Made by a program: the position numbers and the translations under genes. From NCBI RefSeq assembly GCF_003732705.1, contig NZ_MOBR01000009.1, positions 310,001-374,000 on the forward strand: a DNA stretch of 64,000 bases. Reading direction: 5' to 3'. Below are positions 16,058 through 26,570 of the stretch, one piece after another. The notes below the pieces were generated by a model. That model worked only from the letters and a program-made list of their open reading frames with translations. It was not told the DNA's origin and ran no database searches. Each line of letters opens with the position of its first letter. Within the stretch, counting starts at the first letter, position 1. Source of the stretch: Pseudomonas frederiksbergensis (lineage in GTDB: Bacteria; Pseudomonadota; Gammaproteobacteria; Pseudomonadales; Pseudomonadaceae).

Positions 16058-17416
16058 ATGAATGTCCCTTTCGATCAGCTGTTCACGTGGCTGAAAGATC
16101 ACAAGATTACTGAGGTCGAGTGTGTGGTCAGCGACTTGACCGGCATCGCTCGCGGCAAGATTGCACCGACTAACAAGTTCCTGAATGAGCGAGGCATGCG
16201 CCTGCCGGAAAGTGTGCTTTTGCAAACAGTAACCGGGGATTTTGTCGACGACGACATCTACTACGACCTGCTCGACCCGGCCGACATCGACATGATCTGC
16301 CGCCCGGTCGCTGATGCGGTCTACGTGATTCCATGGGCGATCGAGCCGACCGCTATCGTGATCCACGACACCTTCGACAAGTTCGGCAACCCGATCGAGC
16401 TGTCGCCGCGCAACGTGCTGAAGAAAGTCCTGCAGCTCTATACCGACAAGGGCTGGAAGCCGATTGTCGCGCCGGAAATGGAGTTCTACCTGACCCAACG
16501 TTGCGAAGATCCGGACTTGCCACTCAAGGCGCCGCTGGGCCGTTCCGGTCGTGCGGAAAGTGGTCGGCAGTCATTCTCCATTGACGCCGCCAACGAATTC
16601 GATCCGCTGTTCGAAGACGTCTACGACTGGTGTGAACTCCAGGGCCTGGACCTCGACACGCTGATCCACGAAGACGGCCCGGCGCAGATGGAAATCAACT
16701 TCCGTCATGGCGATGCCCTCGATCTGGCCGACCAGATCACCGTGTTCAAACGCACCCTGCGCGAAGCGGCGCTCAAGCACAACGTGACCGCGACGTTCAT
16801 GGCCAAGCCGATTGGCGATGAGCCGGGCAGCGCCATGCACCTGCACCAGAGCGTGGTCGATATCGCCACCGGCCAGCCGATCTTCGCGGATGCCGAGGGC
16901 AAGATGAGCGAGCTGTTCCTGCACCACATCGGCGGTCTGCAAAAGTACATCCCTAAAGTGCTGCCAATGTTCGCGCCGAACGTGAACTCGTTCCGCCGTT
17001 TCCTGCCGGACACCTCGGCACCGGTGAACGTCGAGTGGGGCGAAGAAAACCGCACCGTCGGCCTGCGCGTGCCGACCTCAACACCCGAGGCCATGCGCGT
17101 GGAAAACCGTTTGCCCGGCGCCGACGCCAACCCCTACCTGGCGATCGCCGCGAGCCTGTTGTGCGGCTATTTGGGGATGATCGAGAAGATCGAGCCGAGC
17201 GCTGCGGTGCAGGGGCGTGCCTATGAGCGTCGCAACTTGCGCTTGCCGATCACCATCGAAGATGCGCTGACGCAAATGGAAGAATGCGAAACCGTCGGCC
17301 GTTACCTGGGCAGCAAATTCGTGCGCGGGTATGTCGCGGTGAAGCGTGCCGAACATGAAAACTTCAAACGCGTGATCAGCTCTTGGGAACGGGAGTTCTT
17401 GTTGCTCAGCGTCTGA
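16058..17416 (+). CDS. Glutamine-synthetase-family gamma-glutamylpolyamine synthetase (PuuA/PauA-like)
   Basis: Protein of 452 residues. It ligates glutamate to the amino group of a polyamine or similar amine with ATP, the first step of the glutamylation route. Visible glutamine-synthetase features: N-terminal beta-grasp (VECVVSDLTGIARGKI), catalytic-domain EMEFYL, EDGPAQMEINFRHGD, the ATP-binding FMAKPIGDEPGSAMHLHQS, and NRTVGLRVP. GAGG sits 5 bases before ATG 16058; a longer frame from 15950 runs through the promoter. The substrate-binding protein and PuuB-like oxidase downstream support the polyamine role. Pseudomonads carry several paralogues, so the exact amine is open. Confidence 0.9.
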   Translation: MNVPFDQLFTWLKDHKITEVECVVSDLTGIARGKIAPTNKFLNERGMRLPESVLLQTVTGDFVDDDIYYDLLDPADIDMICRPVADAVYVIPWAIEPTAIVIHDTFDKFGNPIELSPRNVLKKVLQLYTDKGWKPIVAPEMEFYLTQRCEDPDLPLKAPLGRSGRAESGRQSFSIDAANEFDPLFEDVYDWCELQGLDLDTLIHEDGPAQMEINFRHGDALDLADQITVFKRTLREAALKHNVTATFMAKPIGDEPGSAMHLHQSVVDIATGQPIFADAEGKMSELFLHHIGGLQKYIPKVLPMFAPNVNSFRRFLPDTSAPVNVEWGEENRTVGLRVPTSTPEAMRVENRLPGADANPYLAIAASLLCGYLGMIEKIEPSAAVQGRAYERRNLRLPITIEDALTQMEECETVGRYLGSKFVRGYVAVKRAEHENFKRVISSWEREFLLLSV

Positions 17417-17429
17417 TCTTGATCGTCAT

Positions 17430-17534
17430 GATCGTTCCCACGCTCTGCGTGGGAACGCCTCAAGGGACGCTCCGCGTTCCAATGGGACGCAGAGCGTCCC
17501 GGGCTGCATTCCCACGCAGAGCGTGGGAACGATC
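17430..17534. repeat. Intergenic inverted repeat (GTTCCCACGCTCTGCGTGGGAAC family)
   Basis: Outer arms GATCGTTCCCACGCTCTGCG... and its reverse complement at the right end enclose a GACGCTCCGCG / CGCAGAGCGTC inner pair. The same family recurs at 58113-58223. It separates the synthetase gene from the binding-protein gene. Confidence 0.85.
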
Positions 17535-17550
17535 ACGTGCAAACGCCTAA

Positions 17551-18666
<1,116 letters not shown>

Positions 18667-18680
18667 AACAGGTAAGTGCA

Positions 18681-19967
18681 ATGGAACATGCCCGCTCCTA
18701 CTACGCCGCGACCGCCAAGTCGCTGGCGCCCTACCCCGCGCTGGCTTCGGATCTGGATGCCGACGTCTGCGTGATCGGCGGCGGGTTTACCGGGGTCAAC
18801 ACCGCCATCGAACTGGCCCAGCGCGGGCTCTCGGTGATCCTGCTGGAGGCCCGGCGCATTGGCTGGGGCGCCAGCGGGCGCAACGGTGGGCAGTTGATTC
18901 GCGGCATCGGCCATGATGTCAGTGGGTTTGCCCGCTATGTCGGGCAAGAAGGCGTGCGTTACATGGAGCGCGCCGGGGTTGAATCCGTGGCGCTGGTGGG
19001 CGATCGCATCCGCGAGCACGGGATCGACTGCGACCTGCGCTGGGGTTTCTGTGAGTTGGCCAACACGGCGGCGCAGTTTGCGGCGTTCAAGGCTGAGCAA
19101 GCTGACTTGATTCAGTCCGGATATGCCCATGAAACCCGGCTGATCGGCCCCGAACAGATCCGTCAGCAGGTGGTGAATTCGGGTGTGTATGCCGGCGGTT
19201 TGATCGACATGGGCTCGGGGCATCTGCATCCGCTCAATCTTGTCCTCGGCGAAGCGCGACTGGCCGAATCCCTTGGGGTGCGGATCTTCGAACAGAGCCC
19301 GGTGCTGGAATTGATCCATGGCAGCACCGTGCAGGTTCGCTGCGCGGGCGGCACGGTCCGCGCCGGCAGTGTGGTGCTGGGTTGCAATGCGCATCTGGAA
19401 GAACTGGAACCGAAACTCAGCGGCAAAGTGCTGCCGGCCGGCAGCTACATCATCGCCACCGAACCGTTGTCAGCCGAGGTCGCCGCGCAACTGATCCCGC
19501 ACAACCTCGCCTTGTGCGACCAGAAAGTCGGCCTCGATTACTACCGGCTCTCGGCGGATCGGCGCTTGCTGTTCGGCGGCGCCTGCCATTACTCCGGGCG
19601 AGACCCATCGGACATCGCGGCCTATATGCGCCCGGCCATGCTCAAGGTGTTCCCGCAACTGGCCAACGTGCGCATTGATTATCAATGGGGCGGCAAGATC
19701 GGCATCTCGGCCAACCGTTTCCCTCAAGTCGGGCGCTTGAGCCAGCACCCGAACGTGTTTTACGCCCAGGGCTATTCCGGCCATGGCCTGAACGTGACCC
19801 ACTGGTGCGCGAAGCTGCTGGGTGAAGCGATCCATGCCGGGCACAGCAAAGGTTTCGACGTGTTCAGCGCCGTGCCGCACATGACCTTCCCCGGTGGCCG
19901 CGCCCTGCGCTCACCGCTGCTGGCCCTTGGCATGTTCTGGTATCGCCTGCGCGAGATGCTCGGTTAA
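18681..19967 (+). CDS. FAD-dependent gamma-glutamylpolyamine oxidase (PuuB-like)
   Basis: DAO-family flavoenzyme of 428 residues, close to the length of E. coli PuuB (426). It starts MEHARSYYAATAKSLAPYP, which lines up with the PuuB N-terminus; the alternative ATG at 18663 overlaps the stop of the binding protein. FAD-binding VCVIGGGFTGVNTAIELAQRG, the GWGASGRNGGQ motif, and QGYSGHGLNVTHWCAKLL near the C-terminus are visible. It would oxidise the glutamylated amine made by the enzyme at 16058, giving aldehyde, ammonia and peroxide. Confidence 0.9.
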   Translation: MEHARSYYAATAKSLAPYPALASDLDADVCVIGGGFTGVNTAIELAQRGLSVILLEARRIGWGASGRNGGQLIRGIGHDVSGFARYVGQEGVRYMERAGVESVALVGDRIREHGIDCDLRWGFCELANTAAQFAAFKAEQADLIQSGYAHETRLIGPEQIRQQVVNSGVYAGGLIDMGSGHLHPLNLVLGEARLAESLGVRIFEQSPVLELIHGSTVQVRCAGGTVRAGSVVLGCNAHLEELEPKLSGKVLPAGSYIIATEPLSAEVAAQLIPHNLALCDQKVGLDYYRLSADRRLLFGGACHYSGRDPSDIAAYMRPAMLKVFPQLANVRIDYQWGGKIGISANRFPQVGRLSQHPNVFYAQGYSGHGLNVTHWCAKLLGEAIHAGHSKGFDVFSAVPHMTFPGGRALRSPLLALGMFWYRLREMLG

Positions 19968-19995
19968 CCCCCTCCCGCCGACGACAACACCAAAT

Positions 19996-20065
19996 CTGTA
20001 GGAGCAAGGCTTGCCCGCGATAGCGATTTCAAGGACGCCATCGCGGGCAAGCCTTGCTCCTACAG
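19996..20065. repeat. REP doublet (CTGTAGGAGCAAGGCTTGCCCGCGA family)
   Basis: Two inverted REP arms about 25 bases each around a short centre, between the oxidase gene and the pqi operon. It can fold as a long hairpin after the polyamine genes. Confidence 0.9.
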
Positions 20066-20162
20066 GGGGGGCAGCGCATGCCCTTGAACCGCCTTTTAAT
20101 TTGCTCTATCGCAAGGCACTTCTATATTGAGGAGGTGCTCTGACTTTTCTGCCTCCTTGCGA

Positions 20163-20768
20163 ATGCGACCCATGGCCAAGACTGACCAGTTGATCATCTG
20201 CGAGCACTGCGACTGCGTGTATCAAAAAGTCACGCTCGCCAAACATCAGAAAACCCTGTGTACCCGCTGCGGCGGTGTGCTCCAGCGCTATAACGGCCTG
20301 ACAATGGAGCAGCGCCTGGCCTTGACCCTCACCGCGCTGATGCTGTGGATCTTTGCCAATTTCTACCCGGTCATGAGCATCAGCCTCAAAGGCCTGAAAA
20401 ACAGCGCCACGCTCTGGGATTCGGTGCTGGCCCTGAGCCTGGGACCGATCACGTTCATCGCCATGGTGGCCGCGATTTCGATGATCATCGCGCCGATCTT
20501 CCAGTTGTTGTTGCTGATCTGGGTCTTGGGCTTCGCCCTCAAGGGCCGGCGCTCGCCGGGTTTCAGGTTCTGCATGCGCTGGCTGGAAACGCTTCGGCCC
20601 TGGAGCATGCTGGAAGTGTGTCTGCTGGGCGCGATGGTCGCGGTGATCAAGCTCGCCGGGTTACTCGATGTGCTGCCCGGCATCGGTCTGTTCGCCCTGG
20701 CCATTCTCAGCCTGATGATGATCCGTATTGCCGGGCGCGATATCCGTGAGCTGTGGGACATCCTATGA
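20163..20768 (+). CDS. pqiA: Paraquat-inducible protein A, first half (PqiA domain)
   Basis: Inner-membrane protein of about 200 residues. N-terminal zinc-ribbon-like cysteines (CEHCDCVYQKVTLAKHQKTLCTRCGG) are followed by four predicted membrane segments. With PqiB and PqiC it forms an intermembrane lipid-transport system. In E. coli PqiA is one protein with two such domains; here each domain is its own gene. The start is uncertain: a strong GAGGAGG at 20130-20136 lies 27 bases before the ATG at 20163, while ATG 20172 would give the usual MAKTDQLIICEHCD. Confidence 0.9.
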   Translation: MRPMAKTDQLIICEHCDCVYQKVTLAKHQKTLCTRCGGVLQRYNGLTMEQRLALTLTALMLWIFANFYPVMSISLKGLKNSATLWDSVLALSLGPITFIAMVAAISMIIAPIFQLLLLIWVLGFALKGRRSPGFRFCMRWLETLRPWSMLEVCLLGAMVAVIKLAGLLDVLPGIGLFALAILSLMMIRIAGRDIRELWDIL

Positions 20769-21421
20769 CAACGCCTCCGGTCGCCAGCGAACTCGGCCTG
20801 TGCCTGTGTCACAGCTGCGGCCTGGCCTGTGACATGACCAACGAGCCGCATGAATGCGAACGCTGCGGTGCACCGCTGCATCGGCGCAAGACCAACGCCC
20901 TGGCGCGGACCTGGGCCTACATGTTCACCGCCCTGGCGTTTTACGTTCCGGCCAATCTGTTGCCGGTGATGAACACCAAAATGGTCGGCAACGGCGCCGA
21001 CAGCACCATCATGAGCGGCGTGCTGGAGTTCTGGGAGGCTGGCGCCTGGGACATTGCCCTGATCATTTTTATCGCCAGCATCGCCGTGCCGGGCATCAAA
21101 TTCGTTGCCTTGACGCTGCTGCTGGTGACCGTTCACCGCGACAGCCTGTGGGCGCGCAAAGAACGCTCGAAGCTGTACCGCTTCGTCGAGGTCATCGGCT
21201 ACTGGTCAATGCTCGACGTGATCGTCGTCGCGCTGGTCGCGTCCCTGGTCAAGTTCCAGGCCCTGGCCGATATCGAACCGCGCGCGGGCATCCTGTTTTT
21301 CGGCCTGGTGGTGGTGTTCACCATGCTCGCGGCGATGAGCTTCGATCCCCGGATGATCTGGGATAAAGAGCCGGATCCATCACAAAACGAGGAGGACATG
21401 GATGAAGTCGCAAGCCACTGA
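20765..21421 (+). CDS. pqiA: Paraquat-inducible protein A, second half (PqiA domain)
   Basis: Inner-membrane protein of 218 residues: a cysteine motif (CHSCGLACDMTNEPHECERCGA), then four hydrophobic segments in the PqiA pattern (FYVPANLLPVMNTKM; WDIALIIFIASIAVPGIKF; GYWSMLDVIVVALVASLVKF; ILFFGLVVVFTMLAAMSFDPRMIWD). Its ATG overlaps the stop of the first half by four bases. The C-terminus overlaps pqiB by 20 bases. Confidence 0.92.
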   Translation: MTTPPVASELGLCLCHSCGLACDMTNEPHECERCGAPLHRRKTNALARTWAYMFTALAFYVPANLLPVMNTKMVGNGADSTIMSGVLEFWEAGAWDIALIIFIASIAVPGIKFVALTLLLVTVHRDSLWARKERSKLYRFVEVIGYWSMLDVIVVALVASLVKFQALADIEPRAGILFFGLVVVFTMLAAMSFDPRMIWDKEPDPSQNEEDMDEVASH

Positions 21422-23057
21422 AGGGCCGCAAGCCCCGGGCCAGGCCAGTATCAAGACTCGTCGTTTCAGCGTTTCGCTGGTCTGGATCGTGCCGATCGTG
21501 GCGGTGCTGGTGGGGATTTCCCTGGTGGTGCACAGCCTCATGCAGGAAGGCCCGACCATTGTCGTGACCTTCAAGACCGGCGATGGCCTGACCGCCAACA
21601 AGACTGAAGTCAAATATCGCAACGTGGTGATCGGCCATGTCTCGGACGTGGAATTGAGCAACGACCATAGGAGCGTCGATGCTACGATCAAGCTGTCCAA
21701 AACAGCCGAAACCTTCACCCGCGAAGACTCGCAATTCTGGGTGGTGCGCCCGCGCATCGGTGCGGGCGGCGTTTCGGGTATCGATACCTTGCTGTCCGGC
21801 GACTACATCGGCGCCGATATCGGCCACGGCGACGGTCGCGCCAAGAACTTCAAAGGCCTGGAAAATCCGCCGCCCATCACCTACGGCGAGCCGGGCAAAC
21901 GCTTCACCCTGCATTCCCAGGATTTGGGTTCGCTGGACATTGGCTCGCCGGTCTACTACCGCAAGATTCCGGTCGGCCAGGTGGTGGCCTATGCGCTGGA
22001 TGCCGATGGCAAAGGGGTGAATCTCGAAGTTTTTGTACACTCGCCCAATGATGCCTATGTCACCGAAAACACTCGGTTCTGGAACGCCAGCGGCATTGAC
22101 CTGAACATTGGTGCCAACGGTTTTGCGGTAAAAACTGAATCGCTGTCCTCGTTGCTGGTGGGCGGCATCGCTTTTATCGCCCCGCAATACAGCCCCAACG
22201 ATCAGCCGGCCACCGAGGAGAAAACCTTCGAGCTGTTCGATGACCAGACCACCGCCCTTGCCCCACCTAATGGCAAGGCGCAATACCTGAGCCTGCGTTT
22301 CGACCAGGCCCTGCGCGGGCTCAAGGTCGATGCGCCGGTGGAATTCCTCGGCATGGAAATCGGCAAGGTGGTGGCGATCAATCTGGACTTCGACGAGAAG
22401 AAACGCAGCTTCCCGGTCAACGTCGGTATCGTGATCTACCCGCAACGGCTCGGTCAGGCCCACACCAAAATGGTCAAGGCGCTGATGCATGACCCGAATG
22501 ACGAAGCGGCGGGCGTGCGCCTGATGGGCACCTTTATCGAAAACGGTCTGCGCGCCCAGGCCCGCAGCGGCAACCTGTTGACCGGTCAGTTGTACATCTC
22601 GCTGGATTTCTACCCGAAAGCCGAAAAAGTCGCGTTTGATCCCGATGCTCGACCGGTCAGCATTCCGACCATCCCTGGCAGCCTCGAGCAATTGCAGGAA
22701 AAACTCGAGGCTATGGTCAACAAGATCAACCAACTGCCAGTGGAACGGATTGCCGGCAACCTCGACAGCAACCTCGTCGAGCTGCGCAAAGGCTTGGCGC
22801 AATTCAACGCCAAGACCCTGCCCGGCGTGCAAACCACCTTGGCGGACGTCAGCAAGACCCTGAACTCGGCCAGTTCGACCCTGGCCGAAGACTCGCCGCA
22901 GCGCGAACAACTGACCCAGACCCTGGACGAACTCAAACGCATGTCGCGTTCCCTGCGTGAACTCTCGGATTACCTCGGCCGGCACCCGGAATCGCTGATT
23001 CGCGGCCGCCCCGACAACGCCGCGCCGGCCGACCTGCAAGGGCCACCGCGTAACTGA
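21402..23057 (+). CDS. pqiB: Intermembrane transport protein PqiB (three MCE domains)
   Basis: Protein of 551 residues. One N-terminal membrane anchor (VSLVWIVPIVAVLVGISLVVHSLM) is followed by three MCE/MlaD domains, seen at GDGLTANKTEVKYRNVVIGHV, LGSLDIGSPVYYRKIPVGQV and GLKVDAPVEFLGMEIGKV, and a long C-terminal helical region (about residues 425-530). In E. coli PqiB forms a syringe-like channel across the periplasm. GGAGG lies 6 bases before ATG 21402. All four pqi genes overlap or nearly touch. Confidence 0.95.
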   Translation: MKSQATEGPQAPGQASIKTRRFSVSLVWIVPIVAVLVGISLVVHSLMQEGPTIVVTFKTGDGLTANKTEVKYRNVVIGHVSDVELSNDHRSVDATIKLSKTAETFTREDSQFWVVRPRIGAGGVSGIDTLLSGDYIGADIGHGDGRAKNFKGLENPPPITYGEPGKRFTLHSQDLGSLDIGSPVYYRKIPVGQVVAYALDADGKGVNLEVFVHSPNDAYVTENTRFWNASGIDLNIGANGFAVKTESLSSLLVGGIAFIAPQYSPNDQPATEEKTFELFDDQTTALAPPNGKAQYLSLRFDQALRGLKVDAPVEFLGMEIGKVVAINLDFDEKKRSFPVNVGIVIYPQRLGQAHTKMVKALMHDPNDEAAGVRLMGTFIENGLRAQARSGNLLTGQLYISLDFYPKAEKVAFDPDARPVSIPTIPGSLEQLQEKLEAMVNKINQLPVERIAGNLDSNLVELRKGLAQFNAKTLPGVQTTLADVSKTLNSASSTLAEDSPQREQLTQTLDELKRMSRSLRELSDYLGRHPESLIRGRPDNAAPADLQGPPRN

Positions 23058-23074
23058 CCACAGGAGCAACATCC

Positions 23075-23623
23075 ATGGCTTTTTCGCCGAAGATCACCTT
23101 GGTCGCTGCGTTGTTGCTGCTCGCGGCGTGCCGCAGTGACCCGATTCACTTCCACACCCTCACCCCGGCACAACCTGCCCGGACCAGTGGCGAGGAGATA
23201 AAGATAGAAGGCATCAGCGTGCCGCCGCAGGTTGATCGTCCGCAAATAGTCATTCGCCAGGGCAACAGCGGCCTGGCGATTCTCGAAACGGATTGGTGGG
23301 GGGCGAGCCTGTCGGATGAGTTGCGCAGCGCATTGGTAGATCAATTGTCCAACAGCAACCCCCAGCGCAAAGTGTCGTTGCGCGTGGATGTGCAGCGCTT
23401 CGACTCGATTCCCGGCCAGTACGGCTTGATCGACGTCAAATGGCGTTTGCGGCCTCTCGGTGCCGGCGATAACTCGCTGGTCACTTGCCGCAGCACTTTG
23501 CAGACACCGTCGGGGCCTTCTATCGAGGATTTGGTGACCGCCCAGCAGAACAACGTCAAACGTCTGGCTGCGGTGATCAGTCAAGCGGCGGCAGCGCTGC
23601 GGGGTTGCCCGGCTTCGCCCTGA
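23075..23623 (+). CDS. pqiC: PqiC-type outer-membrane lipoprotein
   Basis: Lipoprotein of 182 residues. The signal peptide ends in a lipobox LAAC (VAALLLLAACRSDP). The mature part shows the ABC-type auxiliary/PqiC pattern (IEGISVPPQVDRPQIVIRQG; LETDWWGASLSDELRSALVDQL). It would anchor PqiB at the outer membrane. AGGAG lies before the ATG, 17 bases after the pqiB stop. Confidence 0.93.
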   Translation: MAFSPKITLVAALLLLAACRSDPIHFHTLTPAQPARTSGEEIKIEGISVPPQVDRPQIVIRQGNSGLAILETDWWGASLSDELRSALVDQLSNSNPQRKVSLRVDVQRFDSIPGQYGLIDVKWRLRPLGAGDNSLVTCRSTLQTPSGPSIEDLVTAQQNNVKRLAAVISQAAAALRGCPASP

Positions 23624-23996
23624 AAATGCGGTAGCCCCTCCCTGCATCAGCCCGATGGCTCCGTGACGGCCGTTGGGTTGTTATCGACCAACATGAGCGC
23701 CAGCAACATCTGGTAATAATACTGCTCATGTATTTGATATTAGTTTTCAAATACCTCGTCTCCCAACTGCTTAGTCAACTACGCTCTGCCCACTGAAACT
23801 AAAAGGAAGCAGTTTCGTGAGCAGCAGCGCAATTCTCCGCAAATTTTTCACATCCGTTTCACCGGGTTCATACGCACTCCCCCTTAGTGTGTTGGGCATT
23901 GTAGAAACTTTTACTAATCAACTTAAAAACCGCCGACATTTTCCCGGGTCAGGCGGTGTTGTGCACAATTTTCGGGTTATCCAAAGGGGCAAGTCC
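23624..23996. other. Intergenic region, pqiC to phosphatase gene, with a perfect dyad
   Basis: No convincing gene. An in-frame GTG at 23817 preceded by AAGGA could extend the phosphatase gene by 60 residues, but the added residues are unlike a signal or anchor and have poor codon use. A perfect 8-bp dyad GTATTTGA-N9-TCAAATAC lies at 23730-23754 in an AT-rich stretch; it has no T-run and may be an operator. The phosphatase transcript probably starts in this region. Confidence 0.5.
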
Positions 23997-24674
23997 GTGT
24001 TCGAATCAGTGTCATCTGCCATACCCTCCAGACGATGGATGCCCTCGCGACTCACCAGGATTGTCGGCGTGTCAGCCTTGGTTACGGTGGCTGCATTGGT
24101 CACGGGGTTCGTCATCTGGCATCGCTCCCCGGCCGACCTGGGCAGTGCGAATGCCCAGACGCATGCCGAATTGCTCCAGCACTGGCGCGCCGGCGACGTG
24201 GTGGTGTTGGTGCGTCATGCCGAGCGCTGCGACCGCTCCAGCAACCCATGCCTGGGCCCGGCGGACGGCATCACTCAACTCGGCAGCCAGTCGGCCTCCG
24301 CCGTGGGCCAAGGCTTTGTGCGCCTGGGCATGGCACAGACCGATGTCTTCGCCAGCCCGGTCACTCGCACAGAGCAAACCGCGCATTACATGTTTGGAAA
24401 GGAAGCGACGAACCAGGAATGGCTGGCCAGTTGTGGCAAAACCCTGCGCGACGATGTGATCGCCCACAAGGTGGCCCATCGCAACACAGTGCTGGTAACT
24501 CACAGCGGTTGCATCAGCGATTTCGAAGTCCAGACCGGTTTCAAGCATGCGAAAGCCAGTGAATACAGCAGTTCATTGTTTGCAAGCATTGGCACCGATG
24601 GACAACTTAAAGTGCTAGGCATCTTGAATGCCGATGATTGGCATTCGCTGTTGAGCGATAAAGCCTTGAAGTAA
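23997..24674 (+). CDS. Membrane-anchored histidine phosphatase (Ais/PmrG-like)
   Basis: Protein of 225 residues: an N-terminal membrane anchor (IVGVSALVTVAALVTGFVIWH) followed by a histidine-phosphatase domain with LVRHAERCD (phospho-accepting His in RH) and VTHSGC (second His). This is the layout of Ais/PmrG, which removes phosphate from heptose in the lipopolysaccharide core. GTG 23997 is chosen for the AAAGGGG seven bases upstream. The ArnT paralogue follows 160 bases downstream, so the locus concerns lipid A/LPS charge modification. Confidence 0.82.
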   Translation: MFESVSSAIPSRRWMPSRLTRIVGVSALVTVAALVTGFVIWHRSPADLGSANAQTHAELLQHWRAGDVVVLVRHAERCDRSSNPCLGPADGITQLGSQSASAVGQGFVRLGMAQTDVFASPVTRTEQTAHYMFGKEATNQEWLASCGKTLRDDVIAHKVAHRNTVLVTHSGCISDFEVQTGFKHAKASEYSSSLFASIGTDGQLKVLGILNADDWHSLLSDKALK

Positions 24675-24685
24675 TGTTCCCCTAC

Positions 24686-24701
24686 CGTTAGTTGCCTAAC
24701 G
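24686..24701. terminator. Short hairpin after the phosphatase gene
   Basis: CGTTAG-TTGC-CTAACG, perfect 6-bp stem 12 bases after the stop, followed by TTAAAA. A weak terminator at best. Confidence 0.3.
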
Positions 24702-24762
24702 TTAAAACGCTTAGTTTGGCGCTTTACCGCGCGTTCGTAAAAAACTTGTCTGGTTTAAATTC

Positions 24763-24796
24763 CTTCAGGAACTGTTCAGTCAGGAAGGTTGATAGT
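24763..24796 (+). promoter_or_regulatory. PhoP-box-like direct repeat upstream of the ArnT paralogue
   Basis: CTTCAG (24763-24768), five bases, GTTCAG (24774-24779), that is, half-sites 11 bases apart as in PhoP boxes; I recall GTTCAG-N5-GTTCAG as the Pseudomonas form. A -10-like GATAGT (24791-24796) begins 11 bases after the second repeat, which is the spacing of PhoP-activated promoters. The ArnT gene starts 39 bases further on. Confidence 0.6.
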
Positions 24797-24834
24797 TCTC
24801 TGGAGCCACAGCGTCCCTGCGTTAAGGTCGAGTG

Positions 24835-26559
24835 ATGACGTCCCACAACAACGTGTTGCAACACCCTGCGGGCAAGATGTCCCGCCGCCCCGCACCTGCC
24901 ACGACTGCCGTCGAACGCTGGATCGTTCCCGGTTTGCTCCTGGCCTTCGTGCTGTTCTATTTATTGCCGCTGGTGAGCCACGGCTTGTGGATCCCCGACG
25001 AAACCCGCTATGGCCAGATCGCCCAGGAAATGCGCCTGAGCGGCGACTGGATCGCCCCGCATTTCATGGGTATCCGCTATTTCGAGAAACCCATCGCCGG
25101 CTACTGGATGATCGCCATCGGCCAGGCCCTGTTCGGCGACAACCTGTTCGGCGTGCGGATCGCCTCGGCGCTGAGCACTGGATTGAGCGTGTGGCTGACG
25201 TACCTGATCGCCCGCCGACTGTGGAACGACCCGCGCAAAAGCGGTGCCTGTGCATTGCTCTACATGAGTTTCGGGCTGATTGCCGGGCAAGCTGGTTATG
25301 CCAATCTCGATCCGCAGTTCACGTTCTGGGTCAATTTGAGTCTGGTGGCGTTGTGGTTTGCCATCGACAGTCCCTCGGGTAAACAGCGACTCGCAGCCTG
25401 GGCCGTGTTGGGTGCGGCTTGCGGCATGGGCTTCATGACCAAGGGTTTCCTCGCCTGGCTGTTGCCGGTGCTGATCGCCCTGCCCTACATGTTATGGCAG
25501 AGACGCTTGGGTGAACTGCTGCGTTATGGACCGATTGCGCTGGTGGTCGCAGCGGCGGTGAGCCTGCCGTGGGTGCTTGCCATCCACCATCAGGAACCGG
25601 ACTTCTGGCGGTTTTTCTTCTGGAATGAGCATATTCGCCGGTTTGCCGCCGACGATGCGCAACACGCGCGGCCGTGGTGGTTCTACCTGCCGTTGCTGGT
25701 GGTTTCGAGCCTGCCGTGGGCAGCGTTGTTGCCGTCGACCTTTATCCAGGCCTGGAAAAACAAGCGTGAACCGGCCCTGGGTTTCCTGCTGTTGTGGTTG
25801 CTGTTGCCCCTGACCTTTTTCAGCCTGAGCAGCGGCAAGTTGCCGACCTACATCATGCCGTGCCTGCTGCCGCTGGCGTTGCTGATGGGGCATGCCGTGA
25901 TGGGCCTGATCGATCAGGCGCAAGACCGGGCCATTCGTTTCAACGGTGCCATCAATGTAGTGTTGGGCTGCGTTGGCCTGATCGCCTTGATATACATCCA
26001 GGCAACCAAGGAAATCTTCGAAAACACCGAGATGTTCAGCCTTTCCCTGGCCTATATCGTGTTGGCCGGCTGGATCATCGCCAATGCGTTGCAAGTCTCA
26101 CGCCCCTTGCAGTTCTGGGCTGCGCCGGCGTTGGGCAGCTGGCTACTGGTGGCGCTGCTGCCGGCGGCGATGCCGGCGACGATCGTCAACAGCAAGATGC
26201 CTGACCAGTTCATTGCCGAACACCTGGATGCGTTGAGCCAGACCTCCTCGCTGCTCAGTAACGACCTGGGCGCGGCGTCGGCCCTGTCCTGGCGCCTGAA
26301 GCGACCCCAGGTTGACCTGTTCAACACCATTGGCGAGCTGAAATATGGTCTGGACGATCCGGCCATGGATTCGCGCAAAGTCACCAAGGACAGCGTTGGC
26401 CAATGGATGACTGAAGCACGCAAGAAAGGCTCGGTGGGGGTGGTGATGCGGGTCAACAGTGTGCAAGAGGTCCAGGAAGTCGAGTTGTTGCCGGTGGATG
26501 GCAAGCGCTATGAGCGTGGCAATCTTGAAATTCTGATTTTCCCGCAAAGCAAACCTTAA
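24835..26559 (+). CDS. arnT: ArnT-like lipid A glycosyltransferase (GT39), stand-alone paralogue
   Basis: Polytopic inner-membrane protein of 574 residues with about a dozen membrane segments. The first periplasmic loop has [18 protein letters not shown], where the conserved Asp/Glu of ArnT/PMT enzymes lie; further conserved blocks are [16 protein letters not shown] and [20 protein letters not shown]. It is strikingly similar along its whole length to arnT of the operon at 38529, but has about 25 extra residues at the N-terminus. ATG 24835 is used because AAGG lies 7 bases upstream. It probably transfers L-Ara4N, or another sugar, from undecaprenyl phosphate to lipid A. The PhoP-like box upstream implies low-Mg/polymyxin control. 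Confidence 0.88.
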   Translation: MTSHNNVLQHPAGKMSRRPAPATTAVERWIVPGLLLAFVLFYLLPLVSHGLWIPDETRYGQIAQEMRLSGDWIAPHFMGIRYFEKPIAGYWMIAIGQALFGDNLFGVRIASALSTGLSVWLTYLIARRLWNDPRKSGACALLYMSFGLIAGQAGYANLDPQFTFWVNLSLVALWFAIDSPSGKQRLAAWAVLGAACGMGFMTKGFLAWLLPVLIALPYMLWQRRLGELLRYGPIALVVAAAVSLPWVLAIHHQEPDFWRFFFWNEHIRRFAADDAQHARPWWFYLPLLVVSSLPWAALLPSTFIQAWKNKREPALGFLLLWLLLPLTFFSLSSGKLPTYIMPCLLPLALLMGHAVMGLIDQAQDRAIRFNGAINVVLGCVGLIALIYIQATKEIFENTEMFSLSLAYIVLAGWIIANALQVSRPLQFWAAPALGSWLLVALLPAAMPATIVNSKMPDQFIAEHLDALSQTSSLLSNDLGAASALSWRLKRPQVDLFNTIGELKYGLDDPAMDSRKVTKDSVGQWMTEARKKGSVGVVMRVNSVQEVQEVELLPVDGKRYERGNLEILIFPQSKP

Positions 26560-26570
26560 ACACCAAACCC

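Noticed and set aside
21318..23072. 584-codon open frame on the minus strand opposite pqiB
   Set aside because: The frame mirrors the high-GC codon pattern of pqiB, which has clear MCE domains. The antisense product is rich in His, Gln, Arg and Val and has no recognisable domain.
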